Of a stretch of 49,064 nt of DNA, positions 15,616 through 23,993 are shown one piece after another. This DNA comes from Campylobacteraceae bacterium (GTDB lineage: Bacteria > Campylobacterota > Campylobacteria > Campylobacterales > Sulfurovaceae), in assembly GCA_027038275.1 (NCBI GenBank), contig JALVXC010000065.1, forward strand, positions 1 through 49,064. Reading direction: 5' to 3'. The notes beneath the pieces were generated by a model that worked only from the letters and a program-made list of their open reading frames with translations, did not search any database and was not told the DNA's origin. Numbering within the stretch: the first letter of the stretch is position 1; each line of letters begins with the position of its first letter. The position numbers were made by a program, and so were the translations under genes.

Positions 15616-16287
15616 TTGCCAAATGAAAATAAAGACCAAAATATAAATCCATATTTAGATGGACGTAGAGAGTGGAATGAAAGATACGGAAATTATATTA
15701 AACAAGTCAAAACATGGAAAACAGTTACATTTATCTCTCTATTCATAACATTAGTTTCTATTCTAGGATTAATCTATATAGGCTCAAAAAATAAATTAGT
15801 TCCTTATGTAGTAGAGGTGGATAAGTTAGGTGCTATACAAGCTATTAATTATGCAAAACAGAGCAATATCAATAATCAGAGTGTCATAAAATATAGTCTA
15901 GCAGACTTCATACAAAACTTTAAAACAATTTATGGTGATGCAAAGGTTCAAAAAGAGATGATATTTAAAATATATCGTTATCTATCACCATCATATTCTG
16001 CCTACAATGTAGTAAATAACTACTATCAAGACCATTCTCCTTTTGAAAGGTTAACAAAAGAGAGGGTAAGAGTACAAATCAATTCAGTTGTAAAAATAAA
16101 TGAAGATACATATCAAGTTGATTGGGAAGAGATTGTATCAGACCCAAGAGGAATAAAAATACGAACTGATAATTTCAAAGCATCACTTACAATTCTAACT
16201 GTTCCACCTACAACAGAATCAGAGATAATAAAAAATCCTATAGGACTTTTCATTAAAGAATTTAACTTTACAAAAATTATAAAATAA
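15616..16287 (+). CDS. trbF: TrbF/VirB8 assembly factor
   Basis: The 223-residue protein has a cytoplasmic N-terminus with PYLDGRREWNERYG, one membrane segment (about residues 38-57) and a periplasmic NTF2-like domain with VPYVVEVDKLG, LADFIQNF, YRYLSPS and a late YQVDWEEI. This is the VirB8/TrbF signature. It nucleates the periplasmic part of the secretion channel. The start is TTG at 15616-15618, preceded by AAAAGGAT with a good spacer; no ATG suits the conserved N-terminus. Confidence 0.92.
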   Translation: MPNENKDQNINPYLDGRREWNERYGNYIKQVKTWKTVTFISLFITLVSILGLIYIGSKNKLVPYVVEVDKLGAIQAINYAKQSNINNQSVIKYSLADFIQNFKTIYGDAKVQKEMIFKIYRYLSPSYSAYNVVNNYYQDHSPFERLTKERVRVQINSVVKINEDTYQVDWEEIVSDPRGIKIRTDNFKASLTILTVPPTTESEIIKNPIGLFIKEFNFTKIIK

Positions 16288-16297
16288 GGAGTTAAAA

Positions 16298-17203
16298 GTG
16301 ACAAGATATATATCTAGCTTATTACTATTGAGTAGTTTATCTATGGCTAATGACGATTTATTATCAGATAATAGTCGAACTCTTACACAAAGAGAGTGGC
16401 ACTCGATTGCTTTAGCTAAAGAGTGGCTCAATAATGGTAATAAATCTTTTAGAGGTGAAGATGGTTCTATCTCTTTCCTCTATGGTGCAACTATGCCAAG
16501 AATTATTGTAGCTCCTCTAAAAATTACAGATATTCAATTTGAAGTTGGAGAAAAGATTAAAGATGTACAACTAGGAGATACAACTAGATGGATAGTTTCA
16601 CCCTCAATATCAGGTGAGGGTGAAAAACAGACATCTCATTTACTTATTAAAACTACTGATGTAGGCTTAGAGACAACACTTTTTGTATCAACAAATAAAC
16701 GTACTTATCATATGAACCTTTTTTCAAGAAAATATGAATATATGCCTATTGTAAACTTTAAATACAAAGATGAAATTAATAAAAAGTGGGAAGCTTATAA
16801 TAAGCATTTTCAAGAAGAGAAAGAGAATCAGAAGAATAGTAAAAAATTAAAAGTAACCTCCTCAATTTCAAAAAATATTGATAATTTAGATTTTCAATAC
16901 ACAATCACAGGAGATGCTTCTTGGAAACCTATTCGTGTCTATAATGATGGAGTAAAAACATATATACAGATGCCAAATAGTATGAAGTATCAAGAAGCAC
17001 CTATTTTTATGGTTTTAGACAAAGGTAACAATAATCAGTTAGTAAACTATCGACTCAAAGGGAACAACTATATTGTTGATAAACTATTTAAAAAAGGTAT
17101 TTTGATTATAGGAGTAGGGCAAAATCAAGAGAAAGTAACAATTATAAAAAAAGGAGTAGAACAATCTAATAGTTTATGGGGAGATGACAATGAAGATTAT
17201 TAA
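16298..17203 (+). CDS. trbG: TrbG/VirB9 periplasmic core protein
   Basis: A signal peptide (MTRYISSLLLLSSLSMA) is followed by a first domain with FLYGATMPRIIVAPLKITDIQFEVGE, the VirB9 N-terminal pattern, a middle linker, and a C-terminal beta domain (YTITGDASWKPIRVYNDGVKTYIQMPN). It forms the outer-membrane core complex with TrbI and the TrbH lipoprotein. The start is GTG at 16298, supported by AAGGAG. The C-terminus is acidic (WGDDNEDY) and overlaps the trbH start by 14 nt. Confidence 0.93.
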   Translation: MTRYISSLLLLSSLSMANDDLLSDNSRTLTQREWHSIALAKEWLNNGNKSFRGEDGSISFLYGATMPRIIVAPLKITDIQFEVGEKIKDVQLGDTTRWIVSPSISGEGEKQTSHLLIKTTDVGLETTLFVSTNKRTYHMNLFSRKYEYMPIVNFKYKDEINKKWEAYNKHFQEEKENQKNSKKLKVTSSISKNIDNLDFQYTITGDASWKPIRVYNDGVKTYIQMPNSMKYQEAPIFMVLDKGNNNQLVNYRLKGNNYIVDKLFKKGILIIGVGQNQEKVTIIKKGVEQSNSLWGDDNEDY

Positions 17204-17909
17204 AAAAAATCTATTAATAACTCTAGCGTTATTAATGATAAATGGATGCAGTGAACTACTAAATAACAAAGAGCATAAACACTTTATTTCACAAGTTAGT
17301 TTAAAACATTTCAAACTTGATAAAACAATTACACAAGATATGATACATTTCATAAAAAACTACTATCTTATCCCCAAAACTACTTTTTATTTTCAACTTG
17401 GTTCATCAGTCTATGCTCATGATGCTATTATTGAAGAGGGACTACGTAGTGTAGGATATGGAGTTAGCTATATAAGAAAGAGGGGGACTATCCCATTTGC
17501 TTATAAAATAGATTTTATTGATAACAATATTATGAGAACAACTTATAATATTGGTTCAGCTACACTAAGTCGCCTCTATAGCATAGAGGGGAATCAAGCT
17601 ACTCCAATATCTGCTTTTACTGCTAGGGGTTTTAAAAAACGTATTTACCAAAACTATCCCAACAGCTCATATAGTCTAAAAAAAGCCATTGTCTCTATTC
17701 CTGTTCTAAATGTACGAAACTCTCCATCATTAAAGGGAAAAATCATAGGAAAATTTTATAAAGATTCACTAATCTATGTAGAAGAGCCTATCATCAATTC
17801 AGGTAAAAAGTGGAGTAGAGTAATCCTAACAAATTTACATAACAAAGATATATCATCAAACATAGAAGATAGATATGTTGCTACACGATATATCCAATAC
17901 ATCAAATAG
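17190..17909 (+). CDS. trbH: TrbH/VirB7-position lipoprotein with C-terminal SH3-like domain
   Basis: The signal peptide MKIIKKNLLITLALLMINGC ends at a lipobox cysteine (ING-C). I use ATG at 17190, with GGGGAG six nt upstream, rather than the ATG two codons earlier that touches the same ribosome-binding site. The middle (GSSVYAHDAIIEEGLRSVGYGV) recalls TrbH of IncP. The last 70 residues (SIPVLNVRNSPSLKGKIIGKF, then KKWSRVILT and YVATRYIQYI) look like a bacterial SH3 domain, which often binds peptidoglycan. It should anchor the TrbG-TrbI core in the outer membrane. The 22-bp palindrome (17214-17235) is encoded inside the signal peptide. Confidence 0.8.
   Translation: MKIIKKNLLITLALLMINGCSELLNNKEHKHFISQVSLKHFKLDKTITQDMIHFIKNYYLIPKTTFYFQLGSSVYAHDAIIEEGLRSVGYGVSYIRKRGTIPFAYKIDFIDNNIMRTTYNIGSATLSRLYSIEGNQATPISAFTARGFKKRIYQNYPNSSYSLKKAIVSIPVLNVRNSPSLKGKIIGKFYKDSLIYVEEPIINSGKKWSRVILTNLHNKDISSNIEDRYVATRYIQYIK
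17214..17235 (+). promoter_or_regulatory. 22-bp dispersed palindrome, copy 6, inside the trbH signal-peptide codons
   Basis: An exact match that also encodes part of the hydrophobic core (LLITLALL) of the trbH signal peptide. Exact retention of all 22 bases within a coding stretch argues for selection on the DNA site. Confidence 0.75.
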
Positions 17910-17918
17910 AGTAGTTTT

Positions 17919-19175
17919 ATGAATAGAAATTTAAGTACAAATATCTCACCAACAGGACAAAATAGTAGTGTAAATGTAAAAAAATTAAGTAAAATGCCTA
18001 TTATTATAATATCCATCATACTCTTAATTATCTTCTTAGGACTTGGTTATGCAACTGTTAAACGTACAGAAAAATCAAAAATTGAGGAAAATAAACAAGA
18101 CAAAATCAGAAATGATGGAGAGACTCTAGCTAGTAATTTTATCTCAAAACTTTATCAATCAAGAAAAATACCAGAAGAAAAAAAAGAGAGAGTAGAGATA
18201 AATAATACATTAGCACCAATAGAAAAAAAAACTTTAACATTGACAAAAGAGCCAAACCCTTTAAACTCACCAAGCTCAGATACAGAACTAGAAAAGAGGT
18301 TGTTAGAGGAGAAATTAGCCTTAATTAAGTATAAAAAAGAACTCTATAAAACTGCTCTATCTGCACCTACAAAAGTGCGATTAAAAGGTTTTAATAATAA
18401 CTCAATGGAAAATATAAGTTTAACTCAACCACATAGTACTATTCCACCTAGTCCATCTGATATATATACCCAAATAGCAAAAGCTTATAAAAGTGCTAAT
18501 CAAACAAAAGAAAAAAAATATTTAAATCAAAATGAAAGATTTTTAAATGAACAACACTCATCATATAACTATCTCAATGCAAAGAAAACAAAACCTATAT
18601 CACCTTATGAGATGAAAGCAGGAACACTTATTCCATCAATACTTATTACAGAGATAAACTCTGACCTCCCAGGACCAATAAAAGCACAGGTAAGTGAAAA
18701 TGTTTTTGATACTGCAACAGGTAATCATCTACTGATTCCACAAGGTTCAATACTCTTAGGAGTATACTCTTCAAATATACAATATGGTCAAAATAGAGTA
18801 TTAATCGCTTTTAATCGAATTGTCTTTCCAGATGGGCAAACTCTAAATATAGGAGCAATGAATGGAGTTAACCAACAAGGAGTGGCAGGATTTAATGACC
18901 AAGTGAATAATCACTATCTAAAAATATTTGGTTCAGCTATTTTAATGGGGGCTATTACAGGTGGTATTGCCTCAGCTGATACAACTCAACAAAATCAGTA
19001 TATCGAAAGCAATAGGCAAAAAATGATAGGAGCATTAATTTCTGAATTAGGACAAGTAGCACGACAGATGATACAAAAAAATATGAATATAGCTCCTACT
19101 CTTGAAATAAGAGCAGGATATAAATTTAATATCTTTACAACCAAAGATATTATACTTGAACCATTAGAGTATTAA
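17919..19175 (+). CDS. trbI: TrbI/VirB10 energy-sensing core protein
   Basis: A cytoplasmic N-terminus and a single membrane segment (about residues 26-47, MPIIIISIILLIIFLGLGYA) are followed by a charged, proline-containing periplasmic linker and the conserved C-terminal TrbI domain: AGTLIPSILITEINSDLPGPIKAQVSENVFDTATGNHLLIPQGS and an IAFNRIVFPDGQTLNIG block. VirB10 spans both membranes and links ATP hydrolysis to channel opening. The start is ATG at 17919, nine nt after the trbH stop. The length of 418 aa is normal. Confidence 0.95.
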   Translation: MNRNLSTNISPTGQNSSVNVKKLSKMPIIIISIILLIIFLGLGYATVKRTEKSKIEENKQDKIRNDGETLASNFISKLYQSRKIPEEKKERVEINNTLAPIEKKTLTLTKEPNPLNSPSSDTELEKRLLEEKLALIKYKKELYKTALSAPTKVRLKGFNNNSMENISLTQPHSTIPPSPSDIYTQIAKAYKSANQTKEKKYLNQNERFLNEQHSSYNYLNAKKTKPISPYEMKAGTLIPSILITEINSDLPGPIKAQVSENVFDTATGNHLLIPQGSILLGVYSSNIQYGQNRVLIAFNRIVFPDGQTLNIGAMNGVNQQGVAGFNDQVNNHYLKIFGSAILMGAITGGIASADTTQQNQYIESNRQKMIGALISELGQVARQMIQKNMNIAPTLEIRAGYKFNIFTTKDIILEPLEY

Positions 19176-19179
19176 CAAA

Positions 19180-19965
19180 ATGAAAAAAATATTTCTTGTT
19201 TTACCTCTTATCTATACACTCCTTTTAGCAGATGTTTCACTAGAGTTAACTACTTTAGCAAAAAAATATCTTGGAGGTAAATATATTTGGGGAGGAGAGA
19301 CCCCTAAAGGATTTGACTGTTCAGGATATACGCAATATATCTTTAAAAAAATAGGTATTGAGCTACCACGTACTGCCTATGAACAATCAAAAATAGGAGA
19401 ACCTGTTACAGGAAGTCTACAAAAAGGAGACCTACTTTTTTTCAATACAGACCCATCAAGAGGAGTACCTGTTACTCATGTTGGTGTCTACTTAGAAAAT
19501 GGGAAATTTATTCATGCAGCAAGTCAAAAAAAAGGAATTATAATATCGGCACTTAGTAAAAATTATCAACGTACTTACCTTGGAGCAAGAAGAGTATTAC
19601 CAAAAGAAACAAATAAAACTAAACCAATTGAGTTACCTAAAAACTTTTTTAATGTTTCTAAAAAAGCTATGGTAGCCCCTACAAAAGTAACATTAAACTA
19701 TGACCTATATAGAATCTACAAAGGTCAATATATGAGAGAATCAGAAATAAAGGAACTTAAAAAAATGGAAAAAGATAGTAAAACAAAAATAATTGAAAAA
19801 ATAGATTTAAAACAACAACAAGAACTACAAAAAGAGATTAATCAAATAAGAATACCATCTATTCCAATAACCTACTCTGCAAAAGAGGCAGAGGAGTTGG
19901 GTGCATTTGAAGAGAGAGCATTAAGTGAAGAAGATGCAAAAGAAGCAATTGAAGAGAGTAGATAA
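19180..19965 (+). CDS. NlpC/P60 cell-wall peptidase (VirB1/TrbN stand-in)
   Basis: A signal peptide (MKKIFLVLPLIYTLLLA) precedes an NlpC/P60 domain: YIWGGETPKGFDCSGYTQYIF with Cys47, LQKGDLLFF, THVGVYL with His100 and KFIHAASQ with His112. The C-terminal 120 residues are charged and helical. NlpC/P60 enzymes cut stem peptides of peptidoglycan. At this place in secretion operons one normally finds a lytic transglycosylase (VirB1/TrbN), so this enzyme probably opens the wall for channel assembly by a different chemistry. It follows trbI by 4 nt and precedes the primase gene by 3 nt, so it belongs to the trb operon. Confidence 0.88.
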   Translation: MKKIFLVLPLIYTLLLADVSLELTTLAKKYLGGKYIWGGETPKGFDCSGYTQYIFKKIGIELPRTAYEQSKIGEPVTGSLQKGDLLFFNTDPSRGVPVTHVGVYLENGKFIHAASQKKGIIISALSKNYQRTYLGARRVLPKETNKTKPIELPKNFFNVSKKAMVAPTKVTLNYDLYRIYKGQYMRESEIKELKKMEKDSKTKIIEKIDLKQQQELQKEINQIRIPSIPITYSAKEAEELGAFEERALSEEDAKEAIEESR

Positions 19966-19968
19966 GTC

Positions 19969-22491
19969 ATGAAGAAAAAAGAAGATAAAACACTCTCCTA
20001 TATCGAAAGGGTCTCTAATGAAATTATAGAAGCATTAGAGCAGGGTACTGCTCCTTGGATTAGACCATGGAGTGGGTCAGAGATTAGAGATAATGCTCCT
20101 TTTAATCCAATTACAGGAAAACAGTATGAAGGAATCAACTTTATTAATTTGAGTATTACAGGAATGGCAATGGGTGGAGACCCTCGTTGGATGACATTTA
20201 AACAAGCACAGTCTATTAATGCACAAGTAAGAAAAGGTGAAAAGGGGACAGCCATTCAATATTGGAAATTTACAAAACAGATAGATAAGCTTGATGAAGA
20301 TGGAAATAAAATTTTAGACAAAAATGGTGAACCTATTAAAGAGACTATACGATTAGCCAATCCACAAGTATTCTATGCAACTGTCTTTAATGCCTCTCAA
20401 ATAGATGGACTAAAACCATTAAAAGAGGATTTGGGAATAAAAGAGGTTATTACAAAATTTACTCCAATAGAAGCAGCTGAAAAAATTTTAAATAACTCTA
20501 AAGCCAACATAATCCATATTGGAGGGAATAGAGCATTCTATTCATCATCAAAAGACCAAATACAACTCCCTTTAAGAGAACAGTTTAATAGCGAAATAGA
20601 TTACTACTCAACAGCTCTACATGAATTAGGACATTGGACAGGTCATGAGAGTAGATTAAATAGGGATATGTCTCACCCTTTTGGTTCTGAGGGATATGCA
20701 AAAGAGGAGCTACGAGCAGAGATAGGCTCATATATGTTATCTTCAAAAATAGGAATAGATTTTGACCCCTCACAACATCATGCCTATATTGAGAGTTGGG
20801 TCTCTATTTTAGAGGACAAGCCAAGTGAGATATTTAAAGCCTGTAGCGATGCCTCAAAAATTGTAAATTTTGTAACTAGCCTCCAAGAAGAGCATAAACT
20901 AGAAACTATGCAAGAGGAGACCATCGACGATAACTTAACTCCAAAAGAGGAGTTCTCTAATATTATAGAAGGAGCAGTAACACAAATGATAGATAAAGAA
21001 CTAAAGTTAACCCAAGTAGAAACAGCTCTTCCTAATCTGACAAAAAATATAGAATTAGAACAGTTAGAAACTTCTATTACAAAAGCAAAAGATATTCTTA
21101 TTCATAATCAAATAGACGAGCCTGTTCAAGAAGAGATAAAAGAGCTTATTTCTCTTCTTTCAGACATTAAAGATTCATTAGAAAAAGAGCATTACAAAAA
21201 AATAGAAGATAGTGATTTGAGTCAAAATAGAATAAATAATGAAAAAATTTATGAGAGAGATACCTATTTGCTTGTTCCATATAGCGAAAAAGACCAAGCA
21301 AAACAAGCAGGTGCAAAGTGGGATAAATTCAAAAAATCTTGGTATGCACCAAAAGGTTCATCTATCGACAAATTTATAAATTGGAGTATAACAACTCAAG
21401 AGCAAAAAATAACAACCACAACCTCTTTATCATCTCAAAAAGCAATTAATTTATTTAAAAAAGCTTTAGAATCTCATGGCTTAATAGTCAATGAAGAGCC
21501 TATTATGGATGGAAAAATACATAGAGTACCTGTCATTGGAGATAAACGAGGAAAAAAATCAGGTGCATATGTAGGATATAGTGACGGTGTTCCTGCAGGA
21601 TTTATACAGAACCATAAAACAGGAGTAAAAGAGAATTGGAAAGCGATAGGTTATGAGTTTTCCAATGGACTAACAAAAGAGGATGTTGAACGTCAAAAGC
21701 TCATCAATAAAACTAAAAGATTAGAGAGAGAACAAGAACAACTACAAGAACAAGAGACTGCATCAATGGAGGCACAAGAGACATTTAAAAATGCTCGTGA
21801 AGCATCAAATGACCACCCTTATCTAAAATTAAAAGGTGTTAAAAATTATAATTTGAGAATGGATGAAAGAGGAAATCTTCTAATGCCATTAAGAGATATT
21901 GATGGAAAACATTGGTCTAATCAAAAGATAAATGTAAACTTTAAAGGATTTGATAAATATGGGAAAAAAGAGGGAAACTTTTTTATTATAGGGAATCAAA
22001 ATCTACATCAAGTCCAAGAGTTTATCATAGTAGAGGGGTATGCTACAGGAGCTACAATACATGAAGCTACACAAAAGACTGTTATTGTCGCTATAGATTC
22101 AGGGAATCTCATACCTGTAACAGAACAATTAGATAAAAAATTTCCAAACAGTACCATTCTGATAGCTGCAGACAATGATATTCAACAAGAGTTAAAGGGA
22201 AAGGAGAATGTAGGGTATAAAAAAGCTCTTGAAGCTGCAATAAGAACACATCGAAATATTATTTACCCCTCATTTTCTAATGAAGAGATAAAAGCTAACT
22301 ATTCAGACTTTAATGATTTAGCAAAATCAAAAGGATTAAAAGAGGTTAAGACAATTATTGAAGCATCTTTAGAAAAGTCTAAAAGATTACAACAAAAGGC
22401 AAAAGCTACACAAAAAGAGTTAAATATATCTAATCAAAAAAGGCTGAAACGAGAAGTTATTAGAAAAGATACACAAGGAATAAGACGATAA
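19969..22491 (+). CDS. ArdC-type antirestriction / TraC-type Toprim primase fusion
   Basis: The 840-residue multidomain protein begins with an ArdC-like ssDNA-binding domain (residues 1-150: WIRPWSG, NPITGKQYEGINFINL, DPRWMTFKQA, VRKGEKGT). A zincin metallopeptidase domain follows with the HELGH motif (TALHELGHWTGHESRL, about residue 215). After a helical linker comes a DUF5710-like module (YLLVPYSEKDQAKQAGAKWD). Next is a TraC-type segment (DGKIHRVPVIGDKRGKKSGAYVGY) and a Toprim domain (EFIIVEGYATGATIHEA, IAADNDI). ArdC protects incoming DNA; TraC primase is sent to the recipient to prime the complementary strand. This protein may do both early in transfer. It is the last gene of the trb operon and a degenerate palindrome follows it. 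Confidence 0.9.
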   Translation: MKKKEDKTLSYIERVSNEIIEALEQGTAPWIRPWSGSEIRDNAPFNPITGKQYEGINFINLSITGMAMGGDPRWMTFKQAQSINAQVRKGEKGTAIQYWKFTKQIDKLDEDGNKILDKNGEPIKETIRLANPQVFYATVFNASQIDGLKPLKEDLGIKEVITKFTPIEAAEKILNNSKANIIHIGGNRAFYSSSKDQIQLPLREQFNSEIDYYSTALHELGHWTGHESRLNRDMSHPFGSEGYAKEELRAEIGSYMLSSKIGIDFDPSQHHAYIESWVSILEDKPSEIFKACSDASKIVNFVTSLQEEHKLETMQEETIDDNLTPKEEFSNIIEGAVTQMIDKELKLTQVETALPNLTKNIELEQLETSITKAKDILIHNQIDEPVQEEIKELISLLSDIKDSLEKEHYKKIEDSDLSQNRINNEKIYERDTYLLVPYSEKDQAKQAGAKWDKFKKSWYAPKGSSIDKFINWSITTQEQKITTTTSLSSQKAINLFKKALESHGLIVNEEPIMDGKIHRVPVIGDKRGKKSGAYVGYSDGVPAGFIQNHKTGVKENWKAIGYEFSNGLTKEDVERQKLINKTKRLEREQEQLQEQETASMEAQETFKNAREASNDHPYLKLKGVKNYNLRMDERGNLLMPLRDIDGKHWSNQKINVNFKGFDKYGKKEGNFFIIGNQNLHQVQEFIIVEGYATGATIHEATQKTVIVAIDSGNLIPVTEQLDKKFPNSTILIAADNDIQQELKGKENVGYKKALEAAIRTHRNIIYPSFSNEEIKANYSDFNDLAKSKGLKEVKTIIEASLEKSKRLQQKAKATQKELNISNQKRLKREVIRKDTQGIRR

Positions 22492-22500
22492 ATATCTATT

Positions 22501-22522
22501 TTAATAACTCTAGCATTATTAT
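22501..22522 (+). promoter_or_regulatory. 22-bp dispersed palindrome, copy 7 (two mismatches)
   Basis: It reads like the other copies but carries A for G in the right half-site and T for the final A. It lies between the primase gene and rloA, about 110 bp upstream of the rloA start. Confidence 0.6.
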
Positions 22523-22631
22523 AACAAATGCTTGTTTAATGTGATTTTTTCACTTTAAATAGATAAAAAAGCTCTTTTTTAAGATAAATTAACTACTATT
22601 GTAAGAAATAATGTGAAAAAGGTCTAATAAT

Positions 22632-23993
22632 ATGTTAATTAGATTAATAGTAAACAATATTCTATCTTTTGGTAAAGAGCAAGAGTTTAATATGTTGCCT
22701 ATGCCAAGACTTAGAACTTTAAAAGAGCATAAATACAATATTGATGGTTTTGATATTTTAAAAATGGCTTCAATCTATGGTGCAAATGGAGCAGGTAAAT
22801 CAAATTTAGTAAAATCTATGATAATACTTGAAGATTTAATTGTAGATGAGATGCCTCTAATTAACTTTTCAAAAAATAAAAGATTTAAATTTTCAGATGA
22901 AAATGAACCTCAAACTTTTATTATTGAATTTGTTCAAGAGGGAAAAGCTTTTTTATATGGTTTAGAGATTTTGAACAATATTGTTACAACGGAAGAGCTT
23001 TATCTCTCTGGATTAGGAAAAAAAGATAATAAGTTACTGTTTGAACGAACAACAGATAAAGATAGCAAAAAAATTATATTTAAAACACCTCTATTAGAAG
23101 ATGAAGAGGGGAAAATTTTAATAAAAGTTATAGAGAAAAACCTTGCAAAACCCAACAAAACAATTTTTAAACTCTTAACTACACTTGATAAACCTGAACT
23201 AAAAGAGATTGAAACTGCACTAAATTGGTTTAAAAATAGTTTAGTCATTGTAACACCTGATGCAAAACCATCTGCTTTAGTTCATAAGATAGATACCAAT
23301 AGTAATTTTAAAATTTTTACCGAAGACTTAATGAAATCTTTTCATATCGGTATCAATAGAGTTGAAGTAGAGAAAAAAACTTTAAAAGAGTTTTTTGGAG
23401 AAAATGATTTAAAAAAATTAGACAAAATAATAGAAGAGTTAGATAGCTCTAAAAATAAAATGATTGGACTTCAAATCAATGGAAATCAAGAGGTCATTAT
23501 TGCTAGAGAGCATGATGATATATATGTTAAAAAACTTCAAGTTTCTCATATAGGAAAAGATAATAAAGAGGTAATGTTTGATTTAGATGAAGAGTCTGAT
23601 GGAACAATTAGACTGTTAGATTTTGCTCCTGCTTTTCAAGATATTGCTATGAATAGAAAAGTCTATATAATTGATGAGATTGAGAGAAGTATTCATCCAC
23701 TTCTTATCAAAGAACTCATTAGTAAATTTTCAAAAGATAATCAATCAAATGGACAACTTATCTTTACAACACATGAATCCAACCTATTAGACCAATCTAT
23801 CTTTAGACAAGATGAAATTTGGTTTGCCGAAAAAGATAAAAGTGGTTCTACAGATTTATACTCTCTTAGTGACTACAAGGAACACAATACCATTGATATT
23901 AGAAAAGGGTATCTTTTAGGAAGATATGGCTCTATCCCTTTTCTTGGTAATTTAAAAGATTTAAATTGGCATGATTATGAGATTGAAAAATAG
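22632..23993 (+). CDS. rloA: RloA-like AAA (OLD/SMC-type) ATPase
   Basis: The protein starts MLIRLIVNNILSFGKEQEF and has an ABC/SMC-type P-loop, YGANGAGKSNLVKS (residues 49-62). Late motifs include SDGTIRLLDFAP and VYIIDEIERSIHPLL (Walker B, about 342-356), then LIFTTHESNLLDQ (H-loop). This is the AAA_15/AAA_21 fold of abortive-infection ATPases. It overlaps the next gene, an RloB homologue; rloA and rloB are known beside restriction loci in Campylobacter. By analogy to PARIS and OLD/Gabija-type pairs, the ATPase may control a Toprim effector in phage defence. The start is ATG 22632 with AAAAAGG upstream. It has its own promoter region (22523-22631). Confidence 0.88.
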   Translation: MLIRLIVNNILSFGKEQEFNMLPMPRLRTLKEHKYNIDGFDILKMASIYGANGAGKSNLVKSMIILEDLIVDEMPLINFSKNKRFKFSDENEPQTFIIEFVQEGKAFLYGLEILNNIVTTEELYLSGLGKKDNKLLFERTTDKDSKKIIFKTPLLEDEEGKILIKVIEKNLAKPNKTIFKLLTTLDKPELKEIETALNWFKNSLVIVTPDAKPSALVHKIDTNSNFKIFTEDLMKSFHIGINRVEVEKKTLKEFFGENDLKKLDKIIEELDSSKNKMIGLQINGNQEVIIAREHDDIYVKKLQVSHIGKDNKEVMFDLDEESDGTIRLLDFAPAFQDIAMNRKVYIIDEIERSIHPLLIKELISKFSKDNQSNGQLIFTTHESNLLDQSIFRQDEIWFAEKDKSGSTDLYSLSDYKEHNTIDIRKGYLLGRYGSIPFLGNLKDLNWHDYEIEK

